Of a stretch of 64,000 nt of DNA, positions 1-11,600 are shown piece by piece. The notes beneath the pieces were generated by a model that worked only from the letters and a program-made list of their open reading frames with translations, was not told where the DNA came from and made no database searches. Position 1 is the first letter of the stretch, and each line of letters begins with the position of its first letter. The translations under genes and the position numbers were made by a program. The DNA lies in the NCBI RefSeq assembly GCF_030272615.1, contig NC_081405.1, forward strand, positions 155,541,613 through 155,605,612. Direction: 5' to 3'. This stretch comes from Cryptomeria japonica. Its lineage: Eukaryota; Streptophyta; Pinopsida; Cupressales; Cupressaceae.

Positions 1-630
1 TTAAGTTATGAATTTATTGTATTATCTTTTAGGTGGCCAACCTAATTGTTTAGGTCCTGGGTTGGTAGAAATATGACATAAGATCTCTTTGTAGATCAAT
101 GAACATCATGTATGGTATAGGATTATGCAAACAATGTTACAATCATTCATGAAGAGGATTTGGTAGATCATAGGTGATCAAATTGGGTTTGTAGAAGAGG
201 TTTAAGGCCTCCGATATTGAGCTTAACCAAAATTGTACTTAGGCATGGGAGATGCTATACTTGCAGTTCAATTTTCATTTTGGATTGTTGTCCAATGTTT
301 TCTGTAGTCAGTGAGACTCCTTTTGTGATGAGCAGTGTGCTCTAGGTTGTTGGCTTTCCTGCATGTGTATGCCCCTTATTGTAATATTTATTCATCTAAT
401 CCATGGATAGATATTGTGGGTCTCCAATCCCACCGTGGTTTTTCCTCTTTGAGGTTTTCCCCGTATAAATCTATGGTGTTATGGTGTTCATCTTTGTGAT
501 TGAATTGTTTCTTATTGTTATATGATTTTATGTTTATTGGTTGTTGAGTTGTTGTATTAGTAAGGTTTAAATTCTCCATTCCTATAGAACACTGATTCAC
601 CCCCCCTCTCAATGTTCTTGGATTCCAACA
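1..630 (+). repeat. 5' LTR of element N, 3' portion
   Basis: It ends in a C-rich module (gattcacccccc, about 592-606) followed by 'ggattccaaca', as does the 3' LTR at 2118-3103. The phrase 'ccaccgtggtttttcc' near 432 also recurs in the LTRs of copia C. The LTR start lies before the window. Confidence 0.6.
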
Positions 631-847
631 TAGGAAGGAAACAAGTGAGATCTGGATAAAAATTCTTTTGGGTCTAGGCTATAAGTTGAGTTCCAGTTTT
701 GTGCAATCCTAGAATATTTAGTTGCCTAAGAATAAGCAACTGATAGACCAATAGAGTGTAGATACTGAGAAATTGGCTAGCACTCAACTAGATACCACTG
801 TACTGGTTACCAAGTCACATTTTGTAGTAGATGACACCCCTACATAA

Positions 848-1842
848 AATGTACAAATCACAGAGGATACAGAGGCAGATGTAAATAAGGATAAAGTTGT
901 AAATGATACTCAAGCTTTTGATGAGGCACCAAGTGGTGAAGCCACCAGTGCACATGAGCTAAAAGATTCTATGGTTATCTCACTGACTAATAAGGGTGAG
1001 ACTGTGGTGGATCTCTCCTCCAGCTTGGAAATTGATACTTCTACCATAGCTAAAGGAAATTTACCACAACTTTCCATCAGTTTTGACAAAACCTACAACC
1101 AAATTTCATTAGCAGAGAAGATTTTGGCAGCGGTAGCTCTTCAGGCACAGGCCACTCAAGAATTGGCTCAGGAAAAATCTAAGGACAAAAAATTGATTGA
1201 GCACAATTTTGAGGTTTTCAATCAGTTAGTCCCAAAATTTCAAGATCGAGATGGTGCAAGCTCTTCGAGTAAACTAGAAGAAAACATTGATTTTATCCCC
1301 AAGGACTATGATTCTTTGCTAAAGATTTCAGTAATAGAGGCAAAAGAAAATTTTGTGGCAACTTGGAAGTTAACATTTTTGCAAATGATTGAGATTGATA
1401 AGGAGAAACTTGAAACCCTCTTGCAGTCCATTGATGCAACTTTGACTGAAGGAGGTAATGTATATAAGACTTGTCTAAATTTTGATAAGCTCACCGACTC
1501 CATAGACAAGCAACTATCTGACTATAGGAAAAACTTAATTCAAATTTCTAACTCCTACAACCCAATAGTCAATTTATCAAAATTCTTTGGATGGTCCAAT
1601 TTTGGTGGTTATGGATCAAATTTTAAAATTGGAGAAGGATAGGGACATAATAATAAGGAGAGAAAATGAGCTCAAAAATCTAATTGGTCCTCGACTTGAT
1701 AATTTGTTGTTTCACAAAACAAAATGTATTTCTAACTTGTAGAAAGAGGACCCCACTACTTCGGAAGAAATAGAGTATTATGCCAATATCTTGAATGGAT
1801 TCATCTCCATTCTTGAATCTCTTAAAAAAGGTTGGGATAACT
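848..1842 (+). pseudogene. Unrecognised ORF inside LTR element N
   Basis: The longest open stretch (971-1642, 223 codons) can be extended upstream in frame to about 848, where a TAA interrupts. Similar coding continues after a frameshift near 1640 to a stop at about 1842, with one internal TAG. The product is hydrophilic, with many Lys, Glu, Gln and Ser residues, and is probably largely helical. There is no zinc knuckle, protease triad, integrase or RT motif. I do not recognise the family. Its position between two LTRs suggests a structural or accessory protein of the element, or a captured host fragment. It is an old, damaged copy. Confidence 0.4.
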
Positions 1843-1952
1843 AATTTTCATTTTTGAATAATATGTATGCAAATATTTTGAAGTTTGTATAGAACCAGCT
1901 CATGTCTATAACTGTACAAAATTCAATGTGGGCACATTGCTTTGTCATTAAT

Positions 1953-2117
1953 ATCAAAGGGGGAGGAATAGGTGAAAAATGTATATATTTCTCATGGGGA
2001 GCATCGAATATATAGCAGATTCATGTAAAGGTCAGAAGGTTATGTCGATTCAGTGGAAATTTCATAGATGGTATCATTTTTCACATGAGTGTTTCCATCA
2101 ATGCCAAATGGGGAGAT
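1953..2117 (+). other. Doubled polypurine tract before 3' LTR of N
   Basis: A first tract 'caaagggggagg' lies at about 1955 and a second, 'ccaaatggggagat', directly abuts the LTR start at 2118. The doubled tract is shared with copia A and C in this window. The tract next to the LTR would prime plus-strand synthesis. Confidence 0.5.
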
Positions 2118-3103
2118 TGTTGGAAATTGACACTCATCTGGTAAGGGCTAATGGAATTTTGGGCTGTCATTGATGGAAACTCACCATCTCAAGGTAAATC
2201 ATTTTATTGTTTGGTTAAATGGAATTCATTGCACTTAACTAGTATTATTATTCACATTGCTTTACGCTAGCTCCATCACAAGCATTCACTTCATACTTGG
2301 CTAAGTCCTAATCCTGGTAACGTGTATATGAAACCTGGTATTGGATAGGACCTAGTTAGGAAATCTTTTGGTCGTGATTATTTCTTTCATGGATTTTATG
2401 GTAATGTGTGATGGCTGAAATGGTCATTGGGATTATGTTTGGATTTCATTATGTTTCAACAACCGACATGTTTATATTTCTCATTAAATTTGACATGGTA
2501 AAGCTAGAAGGATATTTAAGAAGGTCATTTCAGTGACTGATCAGATATGTGTGATGGAATGCAATTTTTTGGTATTGAATATTTCAGTGAGTATTTTGGT
2601 CAATGATTAGAAGCGTTTGTGTGCAATTTCACATGCACAACATAATTGGTAGCAGAATAGAGCATCAGTGAACTAAAATATAGAGAAGGATATTAGAGCA
2701 TTGACTAGAACTTATCTAGCATGGTCAAATGCAATTTATAAGTTCATTTTCAGTTGTAAACATTTTCTAATATTTTGTAAGTCAGCGAGACTTCTTATTT
2801 TGTGTGTGAGAAGTGAGCTCTAGACAGTTGGCCTTTCTGCATGTGAAGACCCTCTCATGTAATATTTGTATAACTTGATCAAGTATATAGAAATTGTAGG
2901 TATCAACCCCACCGTGCTTTTTCCCTTTGTAGGTTTTTCCACGTATAAATAATGGTGTTATGGTGTTTCCTTTCTATGTGTTATTTGGTATATGTACTTT
3001 CATTTTATTTACTGTTAACCGGTTAATAAGTAATAAGTTCAAAACTAACATTACTAGTAGAACACTAATTCACCCCACCTCTCAGTGTTTTTGGATTCCA
3101 ACA
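2118..3103 (+). repeat. 3' LTR of element N
   Basis: It starts TGTTGGAAATTG directly after a G-rich tract and ends ...GGATTCCAACA, giving TG...CA ends and 986 bp. The C-rich module 'attcaccccacctctcagt' is near 3068. Divergence from the 5' LTR is visible throughout, so the insertion is old. Confidence 0.65.
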
Positions 3104-3895
3104 ACCTAATTTCATGCTTTTCCTCAATCCAAAATTGAAAGTACTACATTAGCACTCACTTCATCTATTACATTCCTCCCCACTATGTGATCTGAGTAAC
3201 TTACCTCTTGGGGGATCTTTTTTATTCATGGTGGTACAATTTCATGTGTAATCATACTTGGGTAGCAACATTATAGCTTGGTTATTCTTGTCTTTACATT
3301 GGAGGTCGATAATAGTTTGTTCAATTAGTCCTTCTTTCCCTCCATGGAGTTTTATCTTTAGGTACATATCCATGTTGAGGATCTCCTTCCTCTTAGTGGA
3401 AAAAATATTCCTACGTAGGATCTTTATTTTCTATAGAAGTATGTGTCATTATAAATGATCTCTCCATGGTTAGGATCATAATAGTCTTTCTTTTTTTTGT
3501 CTCCATGCTTGGGGGACAATAATAATGTTTCAAATATCTCTCTCTTTTCAAGGATTTTCTTTTCCTTTGTTGAGTTGCATCTTTCATAACTTGATGTCCT
3601 TTGTTGCATATAATTATCCTCCATGCAAGTATATGTATGTCCCTTTCTTAGGATCTATTCCTTTCTTAAAATTCACTTTTCCTAGCAATGGGGAAGGGGA
3701 GTATTCTTCGTTTCCTTCCCTTTTCAAAGATTTCATCTTTGTTAAAGATATCCTCTATTTCTTGGGATAAAACTATTTAGGAAAAGATCTCTTCCTCCTT
3801 TCACTATTTATCATTCAAAAGGATCCATTTACACTTGTTATGAGATACCTCTTTTATAACTATATTCTCCTTTCTTTAAAAGAGTTATGCCTCTT
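3104..3895. other. No gene seen; T-rich low-complexity DNA
   Basis: The plus strand is rich in T and 'ctttt' runs. Short ORFs here have low-complexity translations and no family motif. I see nothing else to support. Confidence 0.5.
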
Positions 3896-5335
3896 TGTTG
3901 GAAATATAAGTTTGTGTTTTCATTGATGCCAAACTTGTTGTCATTGATGATAACTTGGTCTGAGACGTTGATCAATTGTTTTTTGGAGTAATGAAGTATC
4001 AGAGTATTGGTTATGAGTTCATATAGATGTATGGAGGTAGATTAAGGATGCTTAGATGGTATATATAGCTATTTTATGAATTTTCTAAAACTTTTGAGGT
4101 GTACTCGATGGTTTGCAATTGAATTTGGCTAAACATGACTATCTTTGAGAACATTTTATCAGACAAAGTGTATTTTTATGGCTAACATTATGACACATTA
4201 ATTCATCATTTCTTGCATTTATAGTATGATGTCTATGTATGAAAATTCTTGATATAACCTAGTTTGTATGTTCTCATTTTATCCACATTTGAAGTTGTAA
4301 TGGTCTAGGTATCAACTTGTATGGTAACAAACTGACACTTTACAAGAATGTGTTGCATTCTTTCGCCTTTAGTTGTTTTGGTGGTGAAACTCAATGATTT
4401 ATGTATGTAGGTGTTAAGTGATTCTATGTTGTACATCCACAAGAGTTTTAGTGGTCCACATTATTTTTTGAGTAAATTTGGTTGGTGTGCTCTAACGATT
4501 CTATCCTTTGGAGCCGATCTATGTAATTTTGGTATGTACGGTAGCATGCAAAGTTGTAGGCATTGATATGAGATAGATAGGAAGGTATGTCAATAATGCG
4601 TGCTACTTCACACATTTTATTTTTCCTTTTTTATTGCTTTGGAGATTTTTTTGGTTTGACTATTTATTCCTGCATGATACCTCTAATTAGGTTGTGGTCT
4701 AACTATTTATATCCTACACATTACATCTAATTAGGCCAACCTAATTGGTGTTTCTTTGGAGTTGGGAATGGTATATAAATATGAAATCTATTTTGAGGAT
4801 TATATATGATGTATGAGTGATATAGGGAGTTGTATATGGTATATCATGTAAGTGCAAAGATTTGCAAGTGTAGTTAAACTGTGACAAAGTTAGTTTTAGA
4901 TGTGCAACAATTGTGAACTGTAATCAACATTTCAAAGGATGAATTTCTCTACAGTTCAATAATAGCATTTCAATCTATTCAGATCTATTGTATCTTTCCC
5001 TATAGAAGAGATCTTCAATTTTGCAATTCCATTGTGTCTTTCTCTTAGCTTGTGTTCCTTAACCTTGTAAGTCAAAATTAGGAGAAGTGAGCTTCCTTGG
5101 CCTTGAGCCTAAAAATTTGTAACCTATTCTCATATAGTGGGATAGTTCTATTTGTGGTCTTTCCCTTATTGGGTTTTCCATGTAAAATCTTGATGTTCAT
5201 GTGGGATTGATTTTTTGTTTTTCATTTCTTTTCTTCTGCACATGTGTAATTAGAATGAATGGTAAATGAGTGGTTAAATTGGTTAAGTTTTGATTTATGT
5301 TGATTCACCCCCCTCTCAACATCTAGAAGTGTTCA
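3896..5335 (+). repeat. Probable solo LTR (copia type)
   Basis: It begins TGTTGGAAATATAAG, like the start of other LTRs here, and ends after the shared C-rich module 'gattcacccccctctcaac' (about 5302-5320). The interior keeps LTR phrases such as 'gtgagctt', 'gggttttccatgtaaaatc' and 'gtgttcatgtggg'. No adjoining primer site or coding region is present, so it looks solitary. The bases before it (CTCTT) recur at 5339-5343, a few bases past the end I chose, so the right boundary may be off. Confidence 0.4.
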
Positions 5336-5420
5336 AAACTCTTTATCTTGAATTTATGTAGATTGATGCTTAAAGGATATCTCCTTGGTTTTGAATGTGT
5401 GTATCCTTGCCTTGGATTTT

Positions 5421-5458
5421 CTTAAGATGCCAACATAAAGCTATGTTGGCATCTTAAG
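5421..5458. repeat. Perfect 17-bp inverted repeat (hairpin)
   Basis: CTTAAGATGCCAACATA at 5421-5437 pairs without mismatch with 5442-5458, leaving a 4-base loop AAGC. The arms contain CCAACA and TGTTGG, the end and start sequences of local LTRs, so this may be two LTR termini facing each other. Confidence 0.8.
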
Positions 5459-5493
5459 GAGGGAATACATGTGGCTTCCTTATTTTTTATGTT

Positions 5494-5711
5494 CAATTTA
5501 TATTACAAATTTCCTTACATACAATGCTTTTCTTGGTTATCCCTTTTCAATTCATGTTGTGGATTTCCTTGCATACAATGATTTTCTAGGTTATCCTTAC
5601 TCAATTCATGTTACAGATTTTTTTGTACATACAATGCTTTTCTAGGTTATCCTTACTCAATTCATGTTGCAGATTTTCTTGTACATACAATGCTTTGTTA
5701 TTTTATCCTTA
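5494..5711 (+). repeat. Tandem repeat, 4 copies of 54-56 bp
   Basis: Units start at 5494, 5548, 5602 and 5658. Each reads roughly 'caattcatgtt...gattt.cttg' then 'catacaatgcttttctaggt' and 'tatccttact'. The two middle junctions are the best conserved and the outer copies have drifted. Confidence 0.85.
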
Positions 5712-5847
5712 ATGTGGTGTCCCAATAACACCTTTATAGTTTCTTTCCTTATGATAAAAAATATTTACTTGGCAAGATATTTCATTACAATTTACACAAA
5801 TCAACCACCTTGCAATAAGAAACCTTTACTTGGAATCCCTTTTGTAG

Positions 5848-6130
5848 GATGAGTTGACCCATAACACAACTTGCTACACTATTTGACTCTTCCTTTTCTC
5901 TTTTGTAGGATGAGTTGACTAGAATAATACAACTTGATAAACTATTTTACTCTTCCATTTCTCTTTGCGAGATTAAGGGAACTAGAATAGCACAACTTGC
6001 TAGACATTTTTTACCCTTCCTTTTTCTCTCTCCCATGGATCACCTAGCATAACACAACTTTCTAGCCCATGGAATCCATGTTTCTTTTCTCCTTCCCCAT
6101 GAATCCATAAGAATAACATAATTTGCTAGT
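5848..6130 (+). repeat. Degenerate tandem repeat, about 60-70 bp period
   Basis: The phrase 'gga(t)...ga..agaata.cacaacttgcta' followed by 'ttt.actcttcc.tttctct' recurs from about 5848, 5907, 5969 and 6030, with a weaker copy to about 6130. Indels make the period irregular. Confidence 0.6.
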
Positions 6131-6760
6131 TATTGGATCATGGTTCATCATTCAATGCATGTAATTTCTCTTTTCATATGACCACTTGTGCCCTTGCAAT
6201 AAAATTACAAGAATAATATTAGTGATTGAGATATTTTGACTATTGGGATCTATTCAAATAGTTGACTTGGAGCCTTTGTTTAAATTTTACTAACCCCATT
6301 TTTGTGTCTTTTATCTTTCTTTATAATTTTGTGTTTTATTTATTTTAATCCTGTTTTGTGTGTCCTTGTATGTGATTGTGTGGGTTAATATCCTAATCTC
6401 GGGAGCTTATTCCCTTGAATTTAGTGAGTTCTAATCTCCTTGTAATCTTTATCTTAGTTGTTCGTATATCTTTTTGTCTCTCTTTATTCTACTTTACCAT
6501 AAGTATGCATTTAGGCTCAAAATCCTACTAAAGTGGGGGATAAATAAAGTGTCGTAAATTGAAACCTTGTTAATTTACACCACTTTTTGTGCCTTTGTAT
6601 TAGTGTGACCCGATTTAGCTATCATCCAAGCCTATTTTTACCTTTCACCTCAAATGATGTCATTTTTTGACATGGTGGTTCAAACCTCTATCTTGGGCTA
6701 TGTGCATACTATCTCTATCCTATTTACCTAGTTTTGGGTGGATAGTATCGTTGATCAATT
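6131..6760. other. No gene seen; possible polypurine/LTR boundary
   Basis: No coding motif was found. 'aaagtgggggataaataaag' near 6529 followed by TGTCGTAAATTG could be a polypurine tract next to an LTR start, but no partner LTR end is visible. Confidence 0.3.
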
Positions 6761-6769
6761 TGAAAGCAC

Positions 6770-6870
6770 CAAAATACTAAAAGGGGGGGGGCGAGGGGGA
6801 GGGGGTGAATCAATATTCCTACAAATTTAAAAAAATTTCTTCTCAACTAAAACCTGTTGTCACAAAATTG
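6770..6870 (-). repeat. LTR-end fragment, minus strand
   Basis: 'gaggggg...gggtgaatcaatatt' is the reverse complement of the C-rich end module of local copia LTRs and matches the start of the minus-strand LTR at 62917. Only about 100 bp are recognisable before LINE sequence begins. Confidence 0.4.
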
Positions 6871-6910
6871 TACCCGCTTGATGAAAAACCTTGAACATCA
6901 AACTCAAAAA

Positions 6911-8669
6911 AATGGGAGAGAAGAGGAGCAAAGTAGAGTGGACAAGGGGAATGGTCAGGCCCAAAATTCAAATGTTTTGGGTAGGAGTCCTGGAGCAGCA
7001 TCAAGACAGTAGGTAGCAGGAAGACTCTCCATCCCTTTGGAGGTGAAGGGATCAAATGGTTTGGAACCTGATGCCTCTTTGGATTTGGGGGAGCCAGGTG
7101 GGGGTCCCAAATCATGTGGACCCAAGCTTGAGAAGATTGGTAAATGGTCTTCTGTATTTGGAATCAACCCTAAAGGTAAGTTGACTTTGCCTCCTATTGA
7201 AAATATCTTGAATATTTCTCAGGGAAAGTACGCCATATCCATTCCTAATCAGATTATAAATCATAATATTGCTCGGATCGAAATCACCCTGAAGGAAAAT
7301 TATTTGGGGTGAGACCCAACATTGAGGTTGTTCATGGATTCATGAAGAGAAAATGGAATATAAAAGGCCAGGTGGATGTGGTAGCTATGAATAAATGATG
7401 TATCTGATTTTCCTTCTCATGTGAGGAAGATCGTAGACAAATCCTTTGCAATGGAACTTGGATGATAGGTAAATATATAATGTATATCTAGAAATGGTAC
7501 CCCAACTCGAATCAAGATGATGATTTTTTGGTCCAAGTGCCTGTTTGGATAAAGCTCCCAGGTCTTCCAATGGAATACTTGGAGGAAGATGTGTTTTTCA
7601 GGATAGCTAATGCTTTTAGGGAGCTTCTCTCCATTGACCCAGTGACGACATCTAGAAGAAGAATCATTTATGCCAGAATCTACATAGGGGTAGGGCCTAA
7701 AACAGATATTCCAGAGGAGATAGAGAAAGATTCAAAACTTGGTAAATGGATGTAATTTTTTTTTTATGAATCTATCCCCTTTACCTATTTTCACTGTAAG
7801 AGAGTTGGGCATTGGGCTAAAAATGCCCAAATAAAGTTTCCAAACCTCAGACCCAAACCAGGGTTTGGAAAAAGGTGGAAATGAACCTAGATAATAATAC
7901 AAAAAAATATTTGAAGGCTCTTCCTTCTAAAGGTTTGGATCAGGAGAAACAGTCCCAGATTGGAAGAAAAGAGGAGGAATTAGCCAGGGAATCAGGAAAT
8001 GAGATAGTTGATGGAGTGGAAGATAAGATTTCTCAACAGGAAAATAAGTAGGAGAAAAGTGGAAAGGATTCTAATGATGTAGAGAAGAATTCACAATGCA
8101 ACTACCTAAATGACCAGAAGGACACAACAGATCAGAATATAGCTGAGAGTGAAAAGAAGGAAAGTAGTTAGTTGGATAAGGGAGATAGTCAAACCAAGGA
8201 CAGTAAGGAGGAGGGAGATGTTCCTAACTTAGAAGAAATTTCTTTTGGGTCAGAAAATGGAGTAAGTTGGTTTCAAGATGCTCAACAGGATAATATCCTA
8301 GAGCAAGCACTCTTGGAGATATCTTTGGTTTCTCTCGCCCAAGTCAAGTAGACTTTTCCAAAGGAAAATACTCCAATATGGGGAAATGAAGAAGATATAA
8401 AAAAGGCTCTGGGAAAGAGTGGGACAAATCAGGACAAGGTAGAAATATTGGAGGATAATAGAAAGGGTAGGAACAAAAAAATAAATAATAATAACAGCAA
8501 GCATCTGACTACCAAAAACACTAGAAGTAGACTAGGTGATGTTGGGACTCAGCACACATCACCTGTAAGATATTCAAATGTAAAGAAGAGGACCATGGAA
8601 ACCAGCAAGAATCTAGCAGATGGTACTCAAAGAATCATCTTTGAAAAAGGCATTTCCAAAAAATCATGA
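6911..8669 (+). pseudogene. LINE ORF1 (DUF4283, nucleic-acid-binding)
   Basis: This is the gag-like first ORF of plant L1 LINEs, expected to bind element RNA. The DUF4283 fold is visible from about 7200 to 7755. Short stretches include 'KYAISIP', 'KGQVDVVAM', 'VPVWIKLPGLPMEYLEEDV' and 'LLSIDPVTTSRRRIIYARI'. A zinc-knuckle remnant 'HCKRVGHWAKN' lies at 7789-7830 and has lost at least one expected Cys. The C-terminal part (7860-8669) is Lys/Glu/Ser-rich. Several frameshifts and stops divide the frame, for example at 7020, 7310 and 7755. The stop TGA (8667-8669) overlaps the ORF2 start ATG (8666-8668). The start codon is uncertain. Confidence 0.75.
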
Positions 8670-11600
8670 AGATTATATCCTAGAATATTCGAGGATTGAA
8701 TAATCCTCATAAACAAGATTTAATAAAAAGTATGAGTAGAGACAAAAATCTTGATGTTATTATGATTCAACAAACTAAAATGTCAAGGGAGAAGGTTGAA
8801 TGTCTGAAAACTTTTAGTAATGGGGGAGTTAGTGGTGGTAGTTCTGAAGGGGCGTCTAGGGGTATAGCTACTTTTTGGAATAATAATAAGGTTAAGGGAG
8901 AGGTGTTGATTCAAAATAAAAATATGGCTTGTATTAGATTCAAGCATTTGAAAGATGTTACTTCTTGGGTCTTGACTAATGTGTATGCCCCTAACACCAA
9001 AGCTGGTAGAAGTGTTTTCTGGAAAAATATATCCTTGATTAGAAGTAAGTTTGTTGAAGATAGCTGGATTATCATGGGGGATTCCAATACCCCTCTGAGA
9101 GAATATGAGAAGAAGGGAGGGAGGCAAACCAATCTGGATAGCAGATTGGACTTGATAGAGTTCATTATTAACCATGCTCTCCATGATCTAGACTTGCAAT
9201 GGGTCAAATACACATGGACCAACAAAAGGAGTGGTGAAGACTTAATTCAGGTTAGGCTTGATAGAGCTTTAATATCTCACGATTGGTTTTATTCCTACTT
9301 TTGTTTTTTATCTGCTCATATCAGGGTTGGGTTGGATCATTATCCTATATCTTTTAATATTGATCCCAAGCAGGGAAGGAGACATTTCCCTTATAGATTT
9401 GAAAGAATGTGGACCAAACACCCAAACCTTGAAAGCAAAATCAAGGACTGGTGGCAGGTTAAAGTTGAAGGAAATTCTATGTATAAGGTGGTTAAAAAGT
9501 TGAATTTTGTGAAAGACAAGGTTAAAAGATGGAATAAGGACTCTTTTGGGAACTTTTTGTGTCCAAAGTTGCCATTCTCTTAGATTCGAAAGATGTCCAA
9601 GATGAGATTTAGAATAATGGCTACAACATTGTCTCTAGAGAATCTGAAAATGAGATTCTTATGAAATATCATGATATTATAGCCAAAGAAGAAACTTTTT
9701 GGAGACTGAGATCAAGAAATATATGGCTAAAGGAGGGGGATAGAAACACCAAATACTTTCATATGTCCACTTTGAAACACAAGGCTATTAGCAAGATTTC
9801 TCAGCTTAAAGTCAATGGCAAAATTATTGATGATGAAGATTCTATGAGGAAAGTTGCTCTGGAGTTCTTTTCCAATCTTTTGATTAAGGATCGGAACTTG
9901 GACCTTCAAGCTCAAAGGGATCTTTTGGACTGCATCCCTTCTATCTTGGATGCTGACTAGAACTCCTATATTACTACTATCCCAACTAATGATGAGATTT
10001 TGAAAGTTGTCAACTCTTTTGAAGGTAATAAGGCCCCGGGCCCAAATGGATTCCCTATGTTATTTTTCCAAATGTATTGGCATATTGTTGGAAGGGATAT
10101 TTCCAGTGCTGTGAAAGAATTCTTTGGTGCTAGGAGAATTTTGAAAAAATTGAATGGTACTTTCATTGCTCTTATTCCCAAGAAGATGGGAGTTGACTCC
10201 ATGGATCTTTTTAGACCTATCAACCTTTTCAATTCTTTGTACAAGATTATCTATAAAGTCTTGACTTCTAGAAATCAAAATTTTCTCCCCTCAATCATAT
10301 CTCCTCAACAAAGTGGGTTTGTCCCTGGGAGGCAAATTTTGGACTTGATTATCATGGTCCATGAGAACATTCATTCTCTTTCTAGGGCTAAACAAGAAGG
10401 TTTTCTTCTAAAGTTTGACTTATCTAAAGCCTATGATAGAGTTGACTAAGGCTTTATGCAGACTATTCTTTCAACCTTTTCTTTTTCAACTAGTTTCCTC
10501 TGCTACTTTTTCTGTGTTGGTCAATGGGTCACCCTCCCCCTTTTTCAAGTCCTCCAGGGGTCTCAGACAAAGGGATCCTCTCTCTCATGTTCTTTTTATA
10601 ATCATGGTGGAATGTTTGGGCAGATTAATTGGAAAACTTGTTGAGAAGGGAGAGTTTAGAGGGCTTAAACCTTCATCAGCTGACCAAGTGTGTTCTCATC
10701 AACAATTTGTGGATGATTCAATTATTATAGGGAATTCTTGTGTGAAAGATTCTAGAAGCTTAAAGAAATATTTGGATAGATATGGGAGTGATATTGGTCA
10801 ACTGATTAACTGGTCTAAAAGTTTGTTTATTTCATAAACACTCCAAAGAGAAGACAAACTAAGATTAGTAATATTCTAGGTAGCCAAATTGGGAATCTCC
10901 CTACTTCTTATCTTGGGCTACCTTTATGTCAGGTGCCTCTTAATACCTTCTAGGGTTCTCTTGTGGATAAAGTTCATAAGAAGTTAGCTGGATGGAAAGG
11001 CTCTTTGCTTAGTCAAGCGGGAAAGGTCCAACTTTTGAAATCTACTCTCCAAAGTATCCCTCTATATGCCATCAGTCTTTTTAAAATACCTGTTAAGTTT
11101 ATAGAAGCTATTGAAAAAAATCAAAGAACCTTTCTTTGGACTGGGGTTGAGGAAAAGAAGAGAATTAATTTGATTGCATCGGACAAGGTGTGCAAACCCA
11201 TAAAAAAAGAGGACTTGGTCTTAGAAGAATCAGATATATGAATGAGTTTCTCATGGATAAGTAGATATGGAGAGGTTATAAAACTAAGGTAGAATGGAAA
11301 ATGATATGGGATAATAAGTATAAAAGACAGCTCCCAACCCTTCATAGTTTCCTCAAGGCTAAATATATTCCGATTGGCTCCAACATCTGGAAAAATGTCA
11401 CTAGAACTAGAGACATAATACTCAAAGGAGTGAAATGGAAGGTGGGGAAGGGTACTTTTATTAAATTATGGGAAGACACTTGGTTGTTAGACTCTCCCAT
11501 TAGTGACAATCCTAACTGGGGTAAGTTTCAGGATCAGTGTAAGAAAAAATTTGGTACTATTGTGGCTGACTACTGGAATTTAGGTCAATGGAAGGACTTA

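Larger units (their letters stand above)
1..3103 (+). mobile_element. Short LTR element N (5' LTR cut by window edge)
   Basis: Two related LTR copies (1-630, incomplete, and 2118-3103) flank an internal region of only about 1.49 kb. Both LTRs share the phrases 'gtcag.gagact', 'gtgagctctag', 'accccaccgtg' and the end 'ttggattccaaca'. The internal part has one broken ORF and no protease, integrase or RT motif, so the element looks non-autonomous. No tRNA-iMet primer site is seen after position 630. The 3' end has the copia-type layout G-rich tract then TGTTGG. A target duplication cannot be tested because the 5' end lies outside the window. It could instead be an internally deleted copia element. 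Confidence 0.6.

Noticed and set aside
3525-3770. 81-codon ORF in T-rich DNA as a membrane protein
   Set aside because: Phe, Ser and Leu-rich translation explained by pyrimidine-rich sequence; no homology recognised and no supporting context.
8783-9225. Minus-strand ORFs over the LINE endonuclease
   Set aside because: No family motif; antisense to a clear endonuclease domain.
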